61,437 bases of DNA. Source: an uncultured Opitutales bacterium. Its GTDB lineage: Bacteria > Verrucomicrobiota > Verrucomicrobiia > Opitutales > Intestinicryptomonadaceae. Of this stretch, positions 1 through 9,126 are shown piece by piece. Position numbers and translations under genes: made by a program. Position 1 is the first letter of the stretch. The number at the start of each line of letters is the position of its first letter. The stretch covers positions 1-61,437 of the forward strand of contig URJJ01000008.1 of assembly GCA_900548185.1 (NCBI GenBank), read 5' to 3'. Under the pieces are notes generated by a model. The model had not been told where the DNA came from. It saw only the letters and a program-made list of their open reading frames with translations, and searched no databases.

Positions 1-907
1 TTTCAGACTCGACCAAAAACACGGTCGGGTTGTCCTCAAGGCGCGCATACTGGAGGGTTCCCCCGGGCGTAACGTTGCCAAGAAGCAGGGTCTGCATGCG
101 GTTTGTCCCCTCCAGCTTTATGGCGGTGGGCATGCTTGTCAGCTCAAGGCCGGTGTTCCGGGCGTCGGGCGGGGCGAAAGAGCGGGCCGAGACCGAGCAG
201 AGCCCGTTTAAAAACGCCTTGACCTCCTCCGCGTCGGCTGCGGCCACTATCGGAGTTTCAAAATTCCACGAGTCCCCGTCGCGCACCAGGCCGATGCGGC
301 GCAGGTTCGACTTTAGCGGCGTCTTCCCGTCGCCCTGCGAAAGCCTTATCGAAAACGATGCCACCTCGAAGCGCGGGATGTCGAACACCGCCTGGCCCCG
401 CAGAAGGTCGACTTCCGAGGACAACGTTTCGGCGAGGGTCTTGTCGGCCACTATTATGCGCTCGTTTTCCGAGTCGAGCATATAGACCCTGTCGCCCACC
501 GGGGCGTTGCGCCCTATCTTGAGCTCGCGCATGTTTTTCCCGTCCCCGTACCTGAAGGTGAGCACGGGATCGTCAAGCCCGTAGTCGGCGATGGTCTGGC
601 CGTGCTTTTCAATTTCCGAGACGGGGAAGCTGGTCTCGTTTGCGAGTATTTCCAACTGGTTTCGGATGCGGCTCACCGCGTAATAGTTCGCCGCCCATTC
701 GATGGGCGAAACTATGCGCCAGCGGTTGTTTTCAAGCTTCAGCACCCGCGGCTTGTCGAGGGACTTGCCGGTGATTTCAAGGTGCGTGAGGTCCACGAAG
801 TTTTCGGAGGCGGCCGCCTGCGGGGCCGGGGCGCGCTCGAGAATCCATATGGAAAGGAGCATTGCGACATTCGCCGCAAGAAGGAGTATTGTTAGTTTGA
901 AGCGCAT
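1..907 (-). CDS. DUF4340-type membrane-anchored protein, 3' end cut by window
   Basis: The reading frame starts at 907 and runs off the left edge without a stop. An N-terminal hydrophobic segment (about residues 4-24, ending ILERAPAP) anchors the protein, and the visible part contains repeated units that relate residues to 'fixed' and 'variable' terms typical of DUF4340 (for example NNRWRIVSPIEWAAN near residue 60). DUF4340 proteins usually sit last in GldA/F/G-like ABC transporter operons, and that is the arrangement here: its ATG shares a base with the stop codon of the GldG-like gene (TGATG), so translation is probably coupled. The exact role of the family is not established; it is presumed to be a periplasmic part of the exporter. 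Confidence 0.75.
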   Translation of the reverse strand, partial: MRFKLTILLLAANVAMLLSIWILERAPAPQAAASENFVDLTHLEITGKSLDKPRVLKLENNRWRIVSPIEWAANYYAVSRIRNQLEILANETSFPVSEIEKHGQTIADYGLDDPVLTFRYGDGKNMRELKIGRNAPVGDRVYMLDSENERIIVADKTLAETLSSEVDLLRGQAVFDIPRFEVASFSIRLSQGDGKTPLKSNLRRIGLVRDGDSWNFETPIVAAADAEEVKAFLNGLCSVSARSFAPPDARNTGLELTSMPTAIKLEGTNRMQTLLLGNVTPGGTLQYARLEDNPTVFLVESE

Positions 908-2403
908 CACTGTCTCCTCAAAAGGTAGGTTATAAGCCCGGCAAACAGGACGAGCGCCGGAAGGATAAGGAACTTCAGCGCAAGGTCCGAGACCTCCCCT
1001 CGGCTTATTGTGAGCGAATAGCGGTCCACCTTGCGCGGCGGTATGTTTAGCGACTCGTTTTCATCGAACATCCAGTTTACGGTGTTCATGGCAAGCTTCG
1101 AGTTCCCGAGGCCGCCGAAACGCCCGTTTGAAACAAAATTCTCGTCCCCGAAAACCGCGATCCTGCCGCCTCGGATGTCGAGGCCCAAATCCGAGCCGCC
1201 CTTGCGGGTGGCTATCATTGCAAGCGGGAGCGGCCCGCGAATGTCCACGGCGTCGTCGTAGGCGAGCCTCCCGCCGCGCTTGTAGCCCCGGTCGGCCCAG
1301 CTTGAAGGGCTGGAGCCTATGAGCGGGTAGAGGGTTAGGTTGCCGTCTATGGGCGCGCCCATGTCCTCCCGAACCGGGCGGACGGAACCGAACTGCACCG
1401 GCAGGCCCTGGTCCACCATGTAGCGCACAACCGGATGCGGATTCGGCGGGTACATCCTCGCAATCATGTCGCCCGTGGAGGACTCGTATTCGGAGGTGTC
1501 CACCACCTGCATGTCGTCCGAGCGGAGCCCCCATTCAAACAGTATGTCGTCAAGCCCGGGTATGGGCCCCATGCCCAGAAAAAGCACTATCCGCCCGTCG
1601 CCCTTCAGCAGGTACTTCCTGATTGCGTCTAGCTCCCTCGGCAGAAACGCCGTCTCCGGGGCAGCAATTATTATCATTCCGGCGTCCGCGGGTATCTTTC
1701 CCGTCTGGCTGAAGTCAAGCTCTTCCAGCTTGTACCCCCTGAGCGACAGGGCGTTTGCAAATTCCGAAAGGCCGCGCGTGCGGTCCAGGCTTTTGTAGCT
1801 CAGCTCGCCGTGCCCGCGCAGGAAGTAGATTTTGTTCACCTTGTCGCTTGAGACCGACAAAATCGCGCTGCTTACGGCCTGCTCGCCCCTGAAATTGCTG
1901 CGCTTGTTGTCCTCTATGTCGTAGAGGTCGGTCACGGTCAGCTTTTTGTTCTTGTCCCCGCAGGCGACTATTATGCAGTTTTCGATGTCCCTGCCGAAGC
2001 GGGCGGCCAGCTCGTCCCCCTTCCGCTTGTCGAGTATCGGGTCGACCCTCGCAAAGCGCACCTTCCCGTCCGACTCGTACTCGTAGCGCGACAGGAGCCG
2101 CGAGACCTCCTTTAAAATCGCCGAAACCTCGGCCTGCGTCGCCTGGTCGGCGTCGGCGGGGGCGGAATCCCTCATCGTCATGAATATTTCGACCGGCTTT
2201 TTGAGGTTTTTTATATACGCCGCGCTCTCGGGCGAGAGCGAGTTTGACCTGTTTTCGGAGAGATCGAGTTTGTAATAGTGGCGGCTTGCGATGAAGTTGA
2301 GGCCCAGAAACAGGGTGGCCGCCAGAAATATCTGCGCCATGAGGTTCAGGGAGCGCATCCTGCGCACCACGGAAAAGTCCTGGAATTTTTTAAAGCGCGG
2401 CAT
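907..2403 (-). CDS. GldG-like auxiliary protein of ABC exporter
   Basis: A 498-residue protein with an N-terminal transmembrane helix (about residues 22-42), a large extracytoplasmic region and a second helix at the very C-terminus (about 472-493, ending LLRRQ). The region from about 55 to 300 matches the GldG/ABC-type uncharacterised transport family layout: a statement such as KKPVEIFMTMRDSAP near the start, IYFLRGHGE near residue 195 and a conserved IIIAAPE segment near 245. In Flavobacterium the homologues form part of the GldAFG transporter, but in non-gliding bacteria the substrate is unknown. It lies one base downstream of the permease and overlaps the DUF4340 gene, so all four genes form one operon. 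Confidence 0.8.
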   Translation of the reverse strand: MPRFKKFQDFSVVRRMRSLNLMAQIFLAATLFLGLNFIASRHYYKLDLSENRSNSLSPESAAYIKNLKKPVEIFMTMRDSAPADADQATQAEVSAILKEVSRLLSRYEYESDGKVRFARVDPILDKRKGDELAARFGRDIENCIIVACGDKNKKLTVTDLYDIEDNKRSNFRGEQAVSSAILSVSSDKVNKIYFLRGHGELSYKSLDRTRGLSEFANALSLRGYKLEELDFSQTGKIPADAGMIIIAAPETAFLPRELDAIRKYLLKGDGRIVLFLGMGPIPGLDDILFEWGLRSDDMQVVDTSEYESSTGDMIARMYPPNPHPVVRYMVDQGLPVQFGSVRPVREDMGAPIDGNLTLYPLIGSSPSSWADRGYKRGGRLAYDDAVDIRGPLPLAMIATRKGGSDLGLDIRGGRIAVFGDENFVSNGRFGGLGNSKLAMNTVNWMFDENESLNIPPRKVDRYSLTISRGEVSDLALKFLILPALVLFAGLITYLLRRQ

Positions 2404-2404
2404 G

Positions 2405-3172
2405 TCAGGAAGCCTTGTATTCGGTTACGAGCGAAGTCGCCGCCACGAAGGCGGCCGCAGCGCTCAGGTACAGGAAGAACGGGCGCGTGTCCATGAGGGA
2501 GTTTGTGAAGTCCTCAAGGTGCCTGAAGGACTGGACGTAAGAGGCGGTCTGCTCGAACCACGAAATCCAGGCGGAATCCGCAAACGTCATCCTGCTTATC
2601 ACAGCGCTTCCTATTATGGCTATGAAAAGCATGCAAAAGCTCAGCATTCCCGCGACGAGCGTGCTGCGCGTAAGCGAGCTTGCAAACACCCCTATCGCCA
2701 CGTACATCGCCCCGCTGACAAATATGAACGAATAGCCCGTGGCTATTTTTGAAACGGAAAAAATCCTGTCGTCCACAAGCGTCTGCGGGATTGTAAAGAC
2801 CGTCACCACCGGGAAAAACAGCGTGAGCGCCCACATAAACACGTAGAGGATGTAGCAGGCAAGAAACTTTGAAAGCACAATCTGGAAGGCCGTGACAGGG
2901 GTAGTCATCGTGGACTGGAGGGTCCCGATGCGCCGCTCCTCGGCTATGCTGCGCATGGTTAACATCGGCACCATGAAAAGGACGGGGAGCCAGAAGAGCT
3001 GGAGAAAGAGCTCGATGGGGCTTTTGCCCCCCTCGACGGCGCTGACCTCCAGAAGGCTGAGGGTGTATATCCCCCCCATCATCAGGCAGAACAGAAACGC
3101 CGCCGCATACGTCGAGGGCGATATGAAAAGCACCATCACCTGGTACCTCAAAAGCGCGAGAAACCTCCTCAT
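2405..3172 (-). CDS. ABC-2 type permease (GldF-like)
   Basis: A 255-residue integral membrane protein with about six hydrophobic segments (first at residues 8-35, last at about 232-250). The segment MRSIAEERRIGTLQ near residue 74 is the typical ABC-2 family 'SxERExGTL' element that contacts the ATPase. It overlaps the upstream ATPase gene by four bases and is followed after one base by the GldG-like gene, so the three proteins are made together. It is the membrane channel of the exporter; nothing in the sequence identifies the cargo. Confidence 0.85.
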   Translation of the reverse strand: MRRFLALLRYQVMVLFISPSTYAAAFLFCLMMGGIYTLSLLEVSAVEGGKSPIELFLQLFWLPVLFMVPMLTMRSIAEERRIGTLQSTMTTPVTAFQIVLSKFLACYILYVFMWALTLFFPVVTVFTIPQTLVDDRIFSVSKIATGYSFIFVSGAMYVAIGVFASSLTRSTLVAGMLSFCMLFIAIIGSAVISRMTFADSAWISWFEQTASYVQSFRHLEDFTNSLMDTRPFFLYLSAAAAFVAATSLVTEYKAS

Positions 3173-4203
3173 TTGCCTTCCTTTCCGCTTTCGCCCGCGT
3201 GCGGGGCGCCCGTCTGCTCCCAGCTCCTGCGGGTTGCCGCCATGAATATGTCCTCGAGGGAGGGGCGGGCGAAATGCACATCCCTAAGGCGCATCTGCGG
3301 GCACTTCGACAGCGCCGAAACTATGTGCTCGCCGACGTGCTCGCGCTGGGAGGTTTTAAGCACGTACGATGAGAATCCGTCCGAATCCGGGCCCGAGAAC
3401 GAGTCTATGACAAGCCCGTGGCCGATTTCCGCGAGCTTCGGGCGCAGCTCATCGGGGGAAGCCCTGAGAGAAACCTCGTAGGTGTCGGTGGGCAGGAACT
3501 CGCGCCTGAGGCTGTCCGGCGTGCCGCTTGCAACCACCATGCCGTTATTTATTATCATCACCCTGTCGCACACAAGCTCTATTTCAGGCAGGATGTGGCT
3601 GCTTATTATTACCGACATCTTTCCGCGCAGCGAGTCTATGAGCTCGCGTATCGCGATAATCTGGTGGGGGTCCAGCCCTATCGTGGGCTCGTCCATTATG
3701 ACGACGTCTGGCTTTGCAAGCAGCGCGTCCGCTATGCCGACCCTCTGCTTGAACCCCTTTGAAAGGTTCCCAATTATCTTGCGCGACGCCTTCCTGTGGA
3801 GCTGGCACACTTCCATGACCTCGTCCACTGCGCCCCTGACCTCCCTGCCGGGAACGCCCTTTATCCTCGCCCGGTAGCGCAGGTATTCCCTGACGCGGAC
3901 ATCCTCGGGGAGCGGGTTGTTTTCGGGCATGTACCCCAGATGCCTCTGGGCCTCCCCGGGGGAGTTTGCGACGCTCTTGCCGCATATGTAGGCCCTGCCG
4001 CTCGTCGCGGGCATGAGGCCGGAGAGTATGCGCATCGTGGTGCTTTTGCCGGCGCCGTTCGGCCCAAGAAAGCCGAGTATCTCCCCCTTTTTTATTTTGA
4101 AGGATACGTTGTCGACGGCCTTGACCATCCCGTAGGACTTGCACAGCCGCTCAGCGACAACTGAATACGGCACATCGCCTGAATTTTCCCGAATTTCAGC
4201 CAT
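3169..4203 (-). CDS. ABC transporter ATPase (GldA-like)
   Basis: A 344-residue cytoplasmic ATPase. Walker A (GPNGAGKST) is near residue 48, the ABC signature is present as NLSKGFKQRV near 148, and Walker B (VVIMDEPTIGLDP) near 167. A C-terminal extension of about 120 residues follows the nucleotide-binding domain, as in the DrrA/GldA/CcmA-type family. First gene of the four-gene exporter operon; its stop overlaps the permease start. The 205-bp gap upstream (4204-4408) separates it from the acyl carrier protein gene and should contain the operon promoter. Confidence 0.9.
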   Translation of the reverse strand: MAEIRENSGDVPYSVVAERLCKSYGMVKAVDNVSFKIKKGEILGFLGPNGAGKSTTMRILSGLMPATSGRAYICGKSVANSPGEAQRHLGYMPENNPLPEDVRVREYLRYRARIKGVPGREVRGAVDEVMEVCQLHRKASRKIIGNLSKGFKQRVGIADALLAKPDVVIMDEPTIGLDPHQIIAIRELIDSLRGKMSVIISSHILPEIELVCDRVMIINNGMVVASGTPDSLRREFLPTDTYEVSLRASPDELRPKLAEIGHGLVIDSFSGPDSDGFSSYVLKTSQREHVGEHIVSALSKCPQMRLRDVHFARPSLEDIFMAATRRSWEQTGAPHAGESGKEGK

Positions 4204-4408
4204 TTAAAAGAAAATGCAAAATGAAAGCGCCCGAGCCATGGAAAGAATAGACAATCCAGCCCGGGCTTTATCCCAAAAAAAATCCAAAAAGGCGGATTTT
4301 CCCAATTCCGCCCGGGGTTCCGGATTCCGGCGGGGCGGGCGCCGGCTGTAAAGAATCCGGCAGCCGCATCCCGGAAGGGTCCGGGCGGGATGCGCGAAAC
4401 GCGCGGCG

Positions 4409-4771
4409 CTAGGCGCTGACTTTCTTTGTTATGAAAGCCTTTACGTCGCCCAGGGTGCGCAGCGACTGCACCTCCTCGTTCGAGATGGAAACGCCCGTGG
4501 CATCCTCGACGCACAGCACTATCTCCACCATTGTGAGGGAGTCCAGGTTCAGATCCTGCGCAAGGACCATCTCGTCCTTGGGATTTTCCAGAAGCTGGCG
4601 CTTATCAGTCTCGACAAAGCGTGAAATAATGCCAAGAACTACGGTGTTAATTTTAGAGATGTCCCCGCCCTTGCGGAACTCGACCGCCGCCTCAATCGTT
4701 TCGGGCGAGCAGCGCTTGAGGCTCTCCCTGAGAGCGGATTCGTCTTCAGGTGTAAAATTCTTGTTCTCCAT
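4409..4771 (-). CDS. Acyl carrier protein
   Basis: A 120-residue acidic protein whose C-terminal part has the acyl-carrier four-helix pattern and the phosphopantetheine attachment motif LNLDSLTMVEIV, with the serine of DSL as the expected modification site. The N-terminal 45 residues are an extra helical extension relative to the 75-80 residues of a housekeeping ACP, so this is more likely a specialised carrier than AcpP. A slightly earlier ATG (4789) would add six residues; the start at 4771 is chosen because it gives a cleaner N-terminus, but neither has a strong ribosome site. No acyltransferase or synthase lies next to it, so its pathway is unknown. Confidence 0.75.
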   Translation of the reverse strand: MENKNFTPEDESALRESLKRCSPETIEAAVEFRKGGDISKINTVVLGIISRFVETDKRQLLENPKDEMVLAQDLNLDSLTMVEIVLCVEDATGVSISNEEVQSLRTLGDVKAFITKKVSA

Positions 4772-4823
4772 AAGAGCTGAAAATTGCACATTTCATCCGC
4801 AAATTCAACATATTTATTTTCCC

Positions 4824-5531
4824 TTGAACGCCCTCATATTCAAAGACGAAAACGAAGCCTCCCTAATCCCCTTCGCCCACCCGAAGGCCGGGCACATACG
4901 CGAAACCCTCAAGGCCGCCGACGGCGATTTCATATACGCGGGGATAGCCGGCGGGCCGCTTTTCAAGGCCAGGATAGAAACCCTCCCCGGCGGCTACCGG
5001 ATTTCCGGCGAGCGCATCCCCCTGCCAAACCCTCCCGCGCTCGACGCGGAGCTGTTCGCCGCATTCACGCGCCCGCAAATCGCAAAGCGCATACTGTTTG
5101 AGGCCGCATGTTTCGGGGTGCGGCGCGTGGTGTTCTATGCCGCGACAAAAGGCGAGGCAGGCTACGCGCGCTCCTCGCTCTATTCCGGAAGCGGCCCCCT
5201 GGAATGCCTAATAAGGGGCGCGGAGCAGGCCTGCGCCACTTCAATCCCCGAATTTGCGTCGGCCGCATCCCTGGGAGAGGCCGTATCCATGGCTCAGGCA
5301 TCCGCCTTGAAAATCGCGCCCGACCCCTACGAGGCGACCGCCCCGCTCTCGGCCCTCATACCCGCGCCCGGGCCGGTCGCAATCCTCTTTGGCGGCGAGC
5401 GCGGATTCTCCAATCCGGACCGGGAACTGCTGCGCGAAGGCGGCTTTACGCTGGCTTCAATGGGGCCGCGCATACTGAGAACCGACTCCGCAATAATCGC
5501 GGCCCTCGCGCGATGCGCCTCCGCAGTCTGA
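4824..5531 (+). CDS. rsmE: 16S rRNA m3U1498 methyltransferase RsmE
   Basis: RsmE methylates N3 of U1498 in 16S rRNA using S-adenosylmethionine. The SPOUT-fold C-terminal knot motif is clear: LFGGERGFSNPDRELL followed by RILRTDSAI, corresponding to the family GPEGG...LG.RILRtETA signature. The N-terminal PUA-like part is short. No ATG is in a suitable place; a TTG at 4824 gives 235 residues, close to the usual 240-250. The gene diverges from the ACP gene with about 50 bp between them. The knot has GGERG where GPEGG is usual, so residues around the SAM loop have diverged somewhat. Confidence 0.8.
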   Translation: MNALIFKDENEASLIPFAHPKAGHIRETLKAADGDFIYAGIAGGPLFKARIETLPGGYRISGERIPLPNPPALDAELFAAFTRPQIAKRILFEAACFGVRRVVFYAATKGEAGYARSSLYSGSGPLECLIRGAEQACATSIPEFASAASLGEAVSMAQASALKIAPDPYEATAPLSALIPAPGPVAILFGGERGFSNPDRELLREGGFTLASMGPRILRTDSAIIAALARCASAV

Positions 5532-7042
5532 ATCCCGAACCCCGCGGCGCGCGCAGCAGGCTCCGGGATTCCACGCAAAGCGATATGCCTGAAATATGAA
5601 GCCCGTATGTGAAAATCCCCGGGCGGTACGGGAAGCACTGCGGGATTCTCAGAGGCGCCGGGGCAGGTTGTCCCGCAAGTTTGGAGAAGAGGCTTTCCCC
5701 GCAAAAGATTAAGCGGGATTCTGAAGCATCCCTCCCCTTTCAGCATTCGGCGGCGGAGCGCAGGATTTGAATAAGAACTCCCCGCAATGGGCGTTCAAAG
5801 GCTTTGAAAGGGGGTTGCGACGGCCTATTCCGCACAGTTAAACGGCGCATCTTTCTGTAAAAGGAAATACGGATGCACCACGAACACCGCCGCCGCAGGT
5901 AAAGGCACATGCAAACGGGCGGTTATCGGCCAAACAACCATCCCCGCCGCCAGAGATTTATGAATGTCCAGTCTCCCCGAATCGGCAAGCGGGATTTTTA
6001 AGCTTATATAGAGATAATCTGAAAATGGCAGGAAGCCGTTTTCAATCACTCCCAAAGTCCGGGACGCTTCCCAAATACTGCTTCGTTTTTTAAGAATAAA
6101 CTCTCAAAATGCAAAATGAGGCGCAATGTAAAATACGGCTGCCCTTCCCCGGAAAATCCGGCACATAATCATCCCCGCCCGCCATGCGAGCGCCCCCATA
6201 CCCCCATGTCCGCAAAGCCCGCGCAGGCAGGGACAGCCGAGCTGATGCGCCGAGAAGCATGAACTTGCATAGGTCGAAATGCCCCTAAGGAAACGAAAAA
6301 TCAGGCGGTATTTCGCGGCAAAGCAGGCGGGCATTCCCTCCCCGTGCGAAATTCCGTTTGCGAATCAGGAGTCCGCTACATTATCCATGCGCGGCAAAAA
6401 GTTAACCCCTCCCCGCAGGGAAACTGGCCTCACTGTGGACCTCCAAGTGCCATGCCCCGCATCCGCATGGAGCTTCAAAATCCCGGCAGGGTTCGGCAAA
6501 AGAGCAGAGAGCAAAATTCGTCAAAAATCGGCAGCGCCATACCCCCCCCCCTTGCCCGCAAAAACGGGATTTATCCAGATTTTTGAATGCGTTTTTTCAC
6601 GGAGATGTGGGATATGTCAGTAGATGTATATGAAGAACCGCCCATTTCACTTTTCGTTTAGCCCCCCAATCTGAATGATACCCAAAAGCGTTCCCGCGCA
6701 ACCGGCGGCAAAGCCTGCCCGCCTGGCAAAGGGGTTGGAAAAAACGCCGCAAGCCCCCACAAAAAAAACGCGCAAAAATACTCTTCCCTTTCCCATGCAT
6801 AAAAGTCGGCACAACAGCCGCCAAATGGAGGCGGCGGCATAAAACGCACAAGCCGCCCGTTTCGCCTTGAAAACGTTCCACAGAAACGGGCCTTCGCCCC
6901 AAAATCGCCCGCCCAAGTTGGATGGCAAGTCGCACAGCCGCAATAAACGGCGCATCCATCTTCCGTTTTTCAGAGGCGTTTCCATACGCGCGAAGCAAAA
7001 AAATCCCGCCCAGAAAAATTCCTCCAGGCGGGATTGAAATGC
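5532..7042. other. 1.5-kb GC-rich stretch without a supported gene
   Basis: No reading frame in this interval has a convincing family match, codon pattern or ribosome site. It contains a C-run near 6540-6551 and many short GC-rich imperfect hairpins, but no structured RNA I can recognise and no tRNA. It separates plus-strand rsmE from the minus-strand sugar-metabolism group, so it is downstream of both. Confidence 0.5.
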
Positions 7043-7070
7043 AAAAGCGCGCGCGGAAAGCCGCGCGCGC
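7043..7070 (-). terminator. Rho-independent terminator of sugar-metabolism group
   Basis: Ten-base perfect stem (7047-7056 with 7061-7070, alternating GC) and a four-base AAAG loop; read on the minus strand it is followed by TTTT. It lies 9 bp after the stop codon of the discoidin-domain gene. Confidence 0.85.
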
Positions 7071-7078
7071 AAAAGCCA

Positions 7079-7732
7079 TTAACGGCCGAAAACTTCGACT
7101 TCGATGTAGGCGTTGGTTTCGTTCGTGCTGTTGCCGTTCGAGTAGAGACGGACATACTTGGCCTTCACAGGCTTTTCAAGCACGATGAGCTTGCCCTCGT
7201 TGGATTCGATCCAGGCCTTGTCCTTGCCGGCGCCGAGGCCCGCGGAATTGTCGTGGTCGGCGTTGAAGATCGTCGTCACGTCCTTTTTGAATTCCGGGTC
7301 GTCCGAAAGCTGAACGACGACGTCGTTGTAGGCCCTCTCCTGGGAGTGGAAGTGCCAGACGGCGACGGCGAAGATTTCAGCCTGCTTTTCGAGGTCAACC
7401 TGAACCCACTGCACGCCGCCGAGGATTTCCACGACGGAGCCCATGCTGCCGCCCTTGTCGCCGTCGGTAACCTGCGCGAGGTCGCCAGAGAGCGGGAAGT
7501 CGTCGGAAGCCGTGACGGGCTTGTTGAGCGCGACGTTCTTGACGTCGGCGGGAACCATGGGCTGCGGGTTCACAACCTTGTTCTTGTCGAGGTTGTCGAG
7601 CTTTACGGGAACGGGAGTCCCTTCAAGCTGCGACGGGGGAACGTCGAGCTTGAGCTTCTTCATTTCGCCTTCGGCGGCGAAAACGCCAGCCGCCGCGGCG
7701 GCAATGGCTGCGATAATCGAAAACTTTTTCAT
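7079..7732 (-). CDS. Secreted protein with F5/8 type C (discoidin) domain
   Basis: A 217-residue exported protein: signal peptide at residues 1-20 (cleavage after VFAAE-type site), then a linker, then a galactose-binding-like discoidin fold from about residue 65 to the end. Typical elements are NVALNKPVTAS, DGDKGG, WVQVDLEKQAEI and the closing KYVRLYSNGNS...IEVEVFGR. Such domains usually bind sugars. The gene follows the Gfo/Idh/MocA gene by 32 bp and is the last of the group, so a role in binding or handling the sugar processed by its neighbours is likely but not shown. Confidence 0.75.
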   Translation of the reverse strand: MKKFSIIAAIAAAAAGVFAAEGEMKKLKLDVPPSQLEGTPVPVKLDNLDKNKVVNPQPMVPADVKNVALNKPVTASDDFPLSGDLAQVTDGDKGGSMGSVVEILGGVQWVQVDLEKQAEIFAVAVWHFHSQERAYNDVVVQLSDDPEFKKDVTTIFNADHDNSAGLGAGKDKAWIESNEGKLIVLEKPVKAKYVRLYSNGNSTNETNAYIEVEVFGR

Positions 7733-7764
7733 GGTGAGAATCCTTTCTTTTTTCGGAATTTTTT

Positions 7765-9105
7765 CTAGGCCTTGAAGTCCTCGTCGGAGAAGTAGAGCAT
7801 CTTCTTGGCTTCGACTGCCTCATTTACCTTGTAAACGGCGGCTTCGGCCTCAAAGGCGTGTTCGCCGTCGCAGTTGAGCTTCTCCTTGCCGCGGATGGCG
7901 TTGAAGAAGTTTTCAAGGTGCGGCATGTGGATGGGCTTGCCGATGTCGATATCAAAGCCGTATTCTTTCGGCGGCTTGCTTTCGCGGGCGTCCGCAGTCT
8001 TGACTTCCGCCTGTTCGCGTTCGACAAGCACGCCGTTTTTCACGAGGCTGCCCCACTTCTCGTCGAGGTCGGGACGGCCGTTTTCCTTGAATATCTTGGT
8101 GAGCGCCGGATTTTCAGACATCTTGACGGAGCCGTCGGTTCCGAAGAACTGCTCGAAATATCCGCCGACGCTCGTGGTGGTGAGCACCTGGTAGAATGCG
8201 CGCGCCGGGAAGCCCTGGAACGTGTCGAATTCATAGATGCACATCACGTCGTCGTACCAGTCCTTCTTGTAGAAGGAATTTCCGCCGCCTGCGAGCACGC
8301 TCTTGGGCCTGCCGCCGAACATGTAGGCGAAAATGTCTATCTGGTGCGCGCCGAGGTCCGATATGGGACCGCCCCCGAGACCCTTGTACCAGCGCCAGTT
8401 GCGGAACTGCTGCTTGTCCTTGTAGCCGTACTTGTGGAGGGTCTCCTCGGAGATTTCAAACGCCTTGCCGGCCGGGACTTCGAGGTCCTTGGTGACGGCC
8501 CTGTTCCACTGGGCGTTGGCGCCGGTGAGGCGGCCGCAGAGCTGGTTTTCGCGCAGGAGGACGTCGCGCACGAACTTGTAGCGCGGGTTGCTCTTGCGCT
8601 GGTGGCCTATCTGAAGGAGCTTGCCCGTTTCGCGGGCGGCCTGAACCATCTTGCGCGCGCCTTCCACGGTGTTGGACATCATCTTTTCGCAGTAGACGTT
8701 GACGCCCGCCTTGAGGAAGTCCACCGTCTGCGGCGAGTGCCAGAAGTCGGGAGTCGCAATGACAACGGCGTCGAGGTCCTTTTCGTTTGCGATGAGGTCC
8801 TTGTAGTCCTCGTAGAGGTGGTCCTTAAGCTCCTGCTTGACGCCGCCGAGAATGCGGCCGCGTGCGTACCTGCGGCGGCATGCCCAGATGTCGCACACCG
8901 CGCGGAAGCGGATGCCGGGAATCTTGAGAAGGCTGTTCAGCAGCACTTCGCCCTCGGCGCCCATGCCGACCAGGGCCACGTTCATCTCTTCGCTGGGATT
9001 GATCTTTTTGGCTTCCTGGGCGCGGGCGGAGGCCGAGGCCATCATGAGGCCGCCCCCTGCGAGACCCGCCACCTTGAGGAAGTCCCTTCTTGAATATTGT
9101 TCCAT
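7765..9105 (-). CDS. Tat-exported Gfo/Idh/MocA family oxidoreductase
   Basis: A 446-residue NAD(P)-dependent sugar oxidoreductase. The N-terminus SRRDFLKVAGLAGGG is a twin-arginine signal, so the enzyme is folded with its cofactor and then exported. The Rossmann fold begins at about residue 38 (NVALVGMGAEGE), and the family EKP-like catalytic motif appears as CEKMMSN near residue 143, keeping the lysine. A C-terminal alpha/beta domain fills residues 165-440 (GLGGGPISDLGAHQID near 248, carrying the conserved D..H). Exported members in the PVC and Bacteroidetes groups are linked to oxidation of glycosides to 3-keto sugars or to sugar hydrolysis; the substrate here is unknown. Co-transcribed with the DoxX-like and discoidin genes. 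Confidence 0.88.
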   Translation of the reverse strand: MEQYSRRDFLKVAGLAGGGLMMASASARAQEAKKINPSEEMNVALVGMGAEGEVLLNSLLKIPGIRFRAVCDIWACRRRYARGRILGGVKQELKDHLYEDYKDLIANEKDLDAVVIATPDFWHSPQTVDFLKAGVNVYCEKMMSNTVEGARKMVQAARETGKLLQIGHQRKSNPRYKFVRDVLLRENQLCGRLTGANAQWNRAVTKDLEVPAGKAFEISEETLHKYGYKDKQQFRNWRWYKGLGGGPISDLGAHQIDIFAYMFGGRPKSVLAGGGNSFYKKDWYDDVMCIYEFDTFQGFPARAFYQVLTTTSVGGYFEQFFGTDGSVKMSENPALTKIFKENGRPDLDEKWGSLVKNGVLVEREQAEVKTADARESKPPKEYGFDIDIGKPIHMPHLENFFNAIRGKEKLNCDGEHAFEAEAAVYKVNEAVEAKKMLYFSDEDFKA

Positions 9106-9126
9106 AATTTTATCTCCCCTTATATA

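Noticed and set aside
6540..6551. Homopolymer C-run as a phase-variation site
   Set aside because: It is in DNA with no supported gene, so there is no frame whose expression it could switch.
7858..9093. Long plus-strand open frame opposite the Gfo/Idh/MocA gene
   Set aside because: It is the complementary shadow of a well-supported gene in GC-rich DNA; its product has no family features and no ribosome site.
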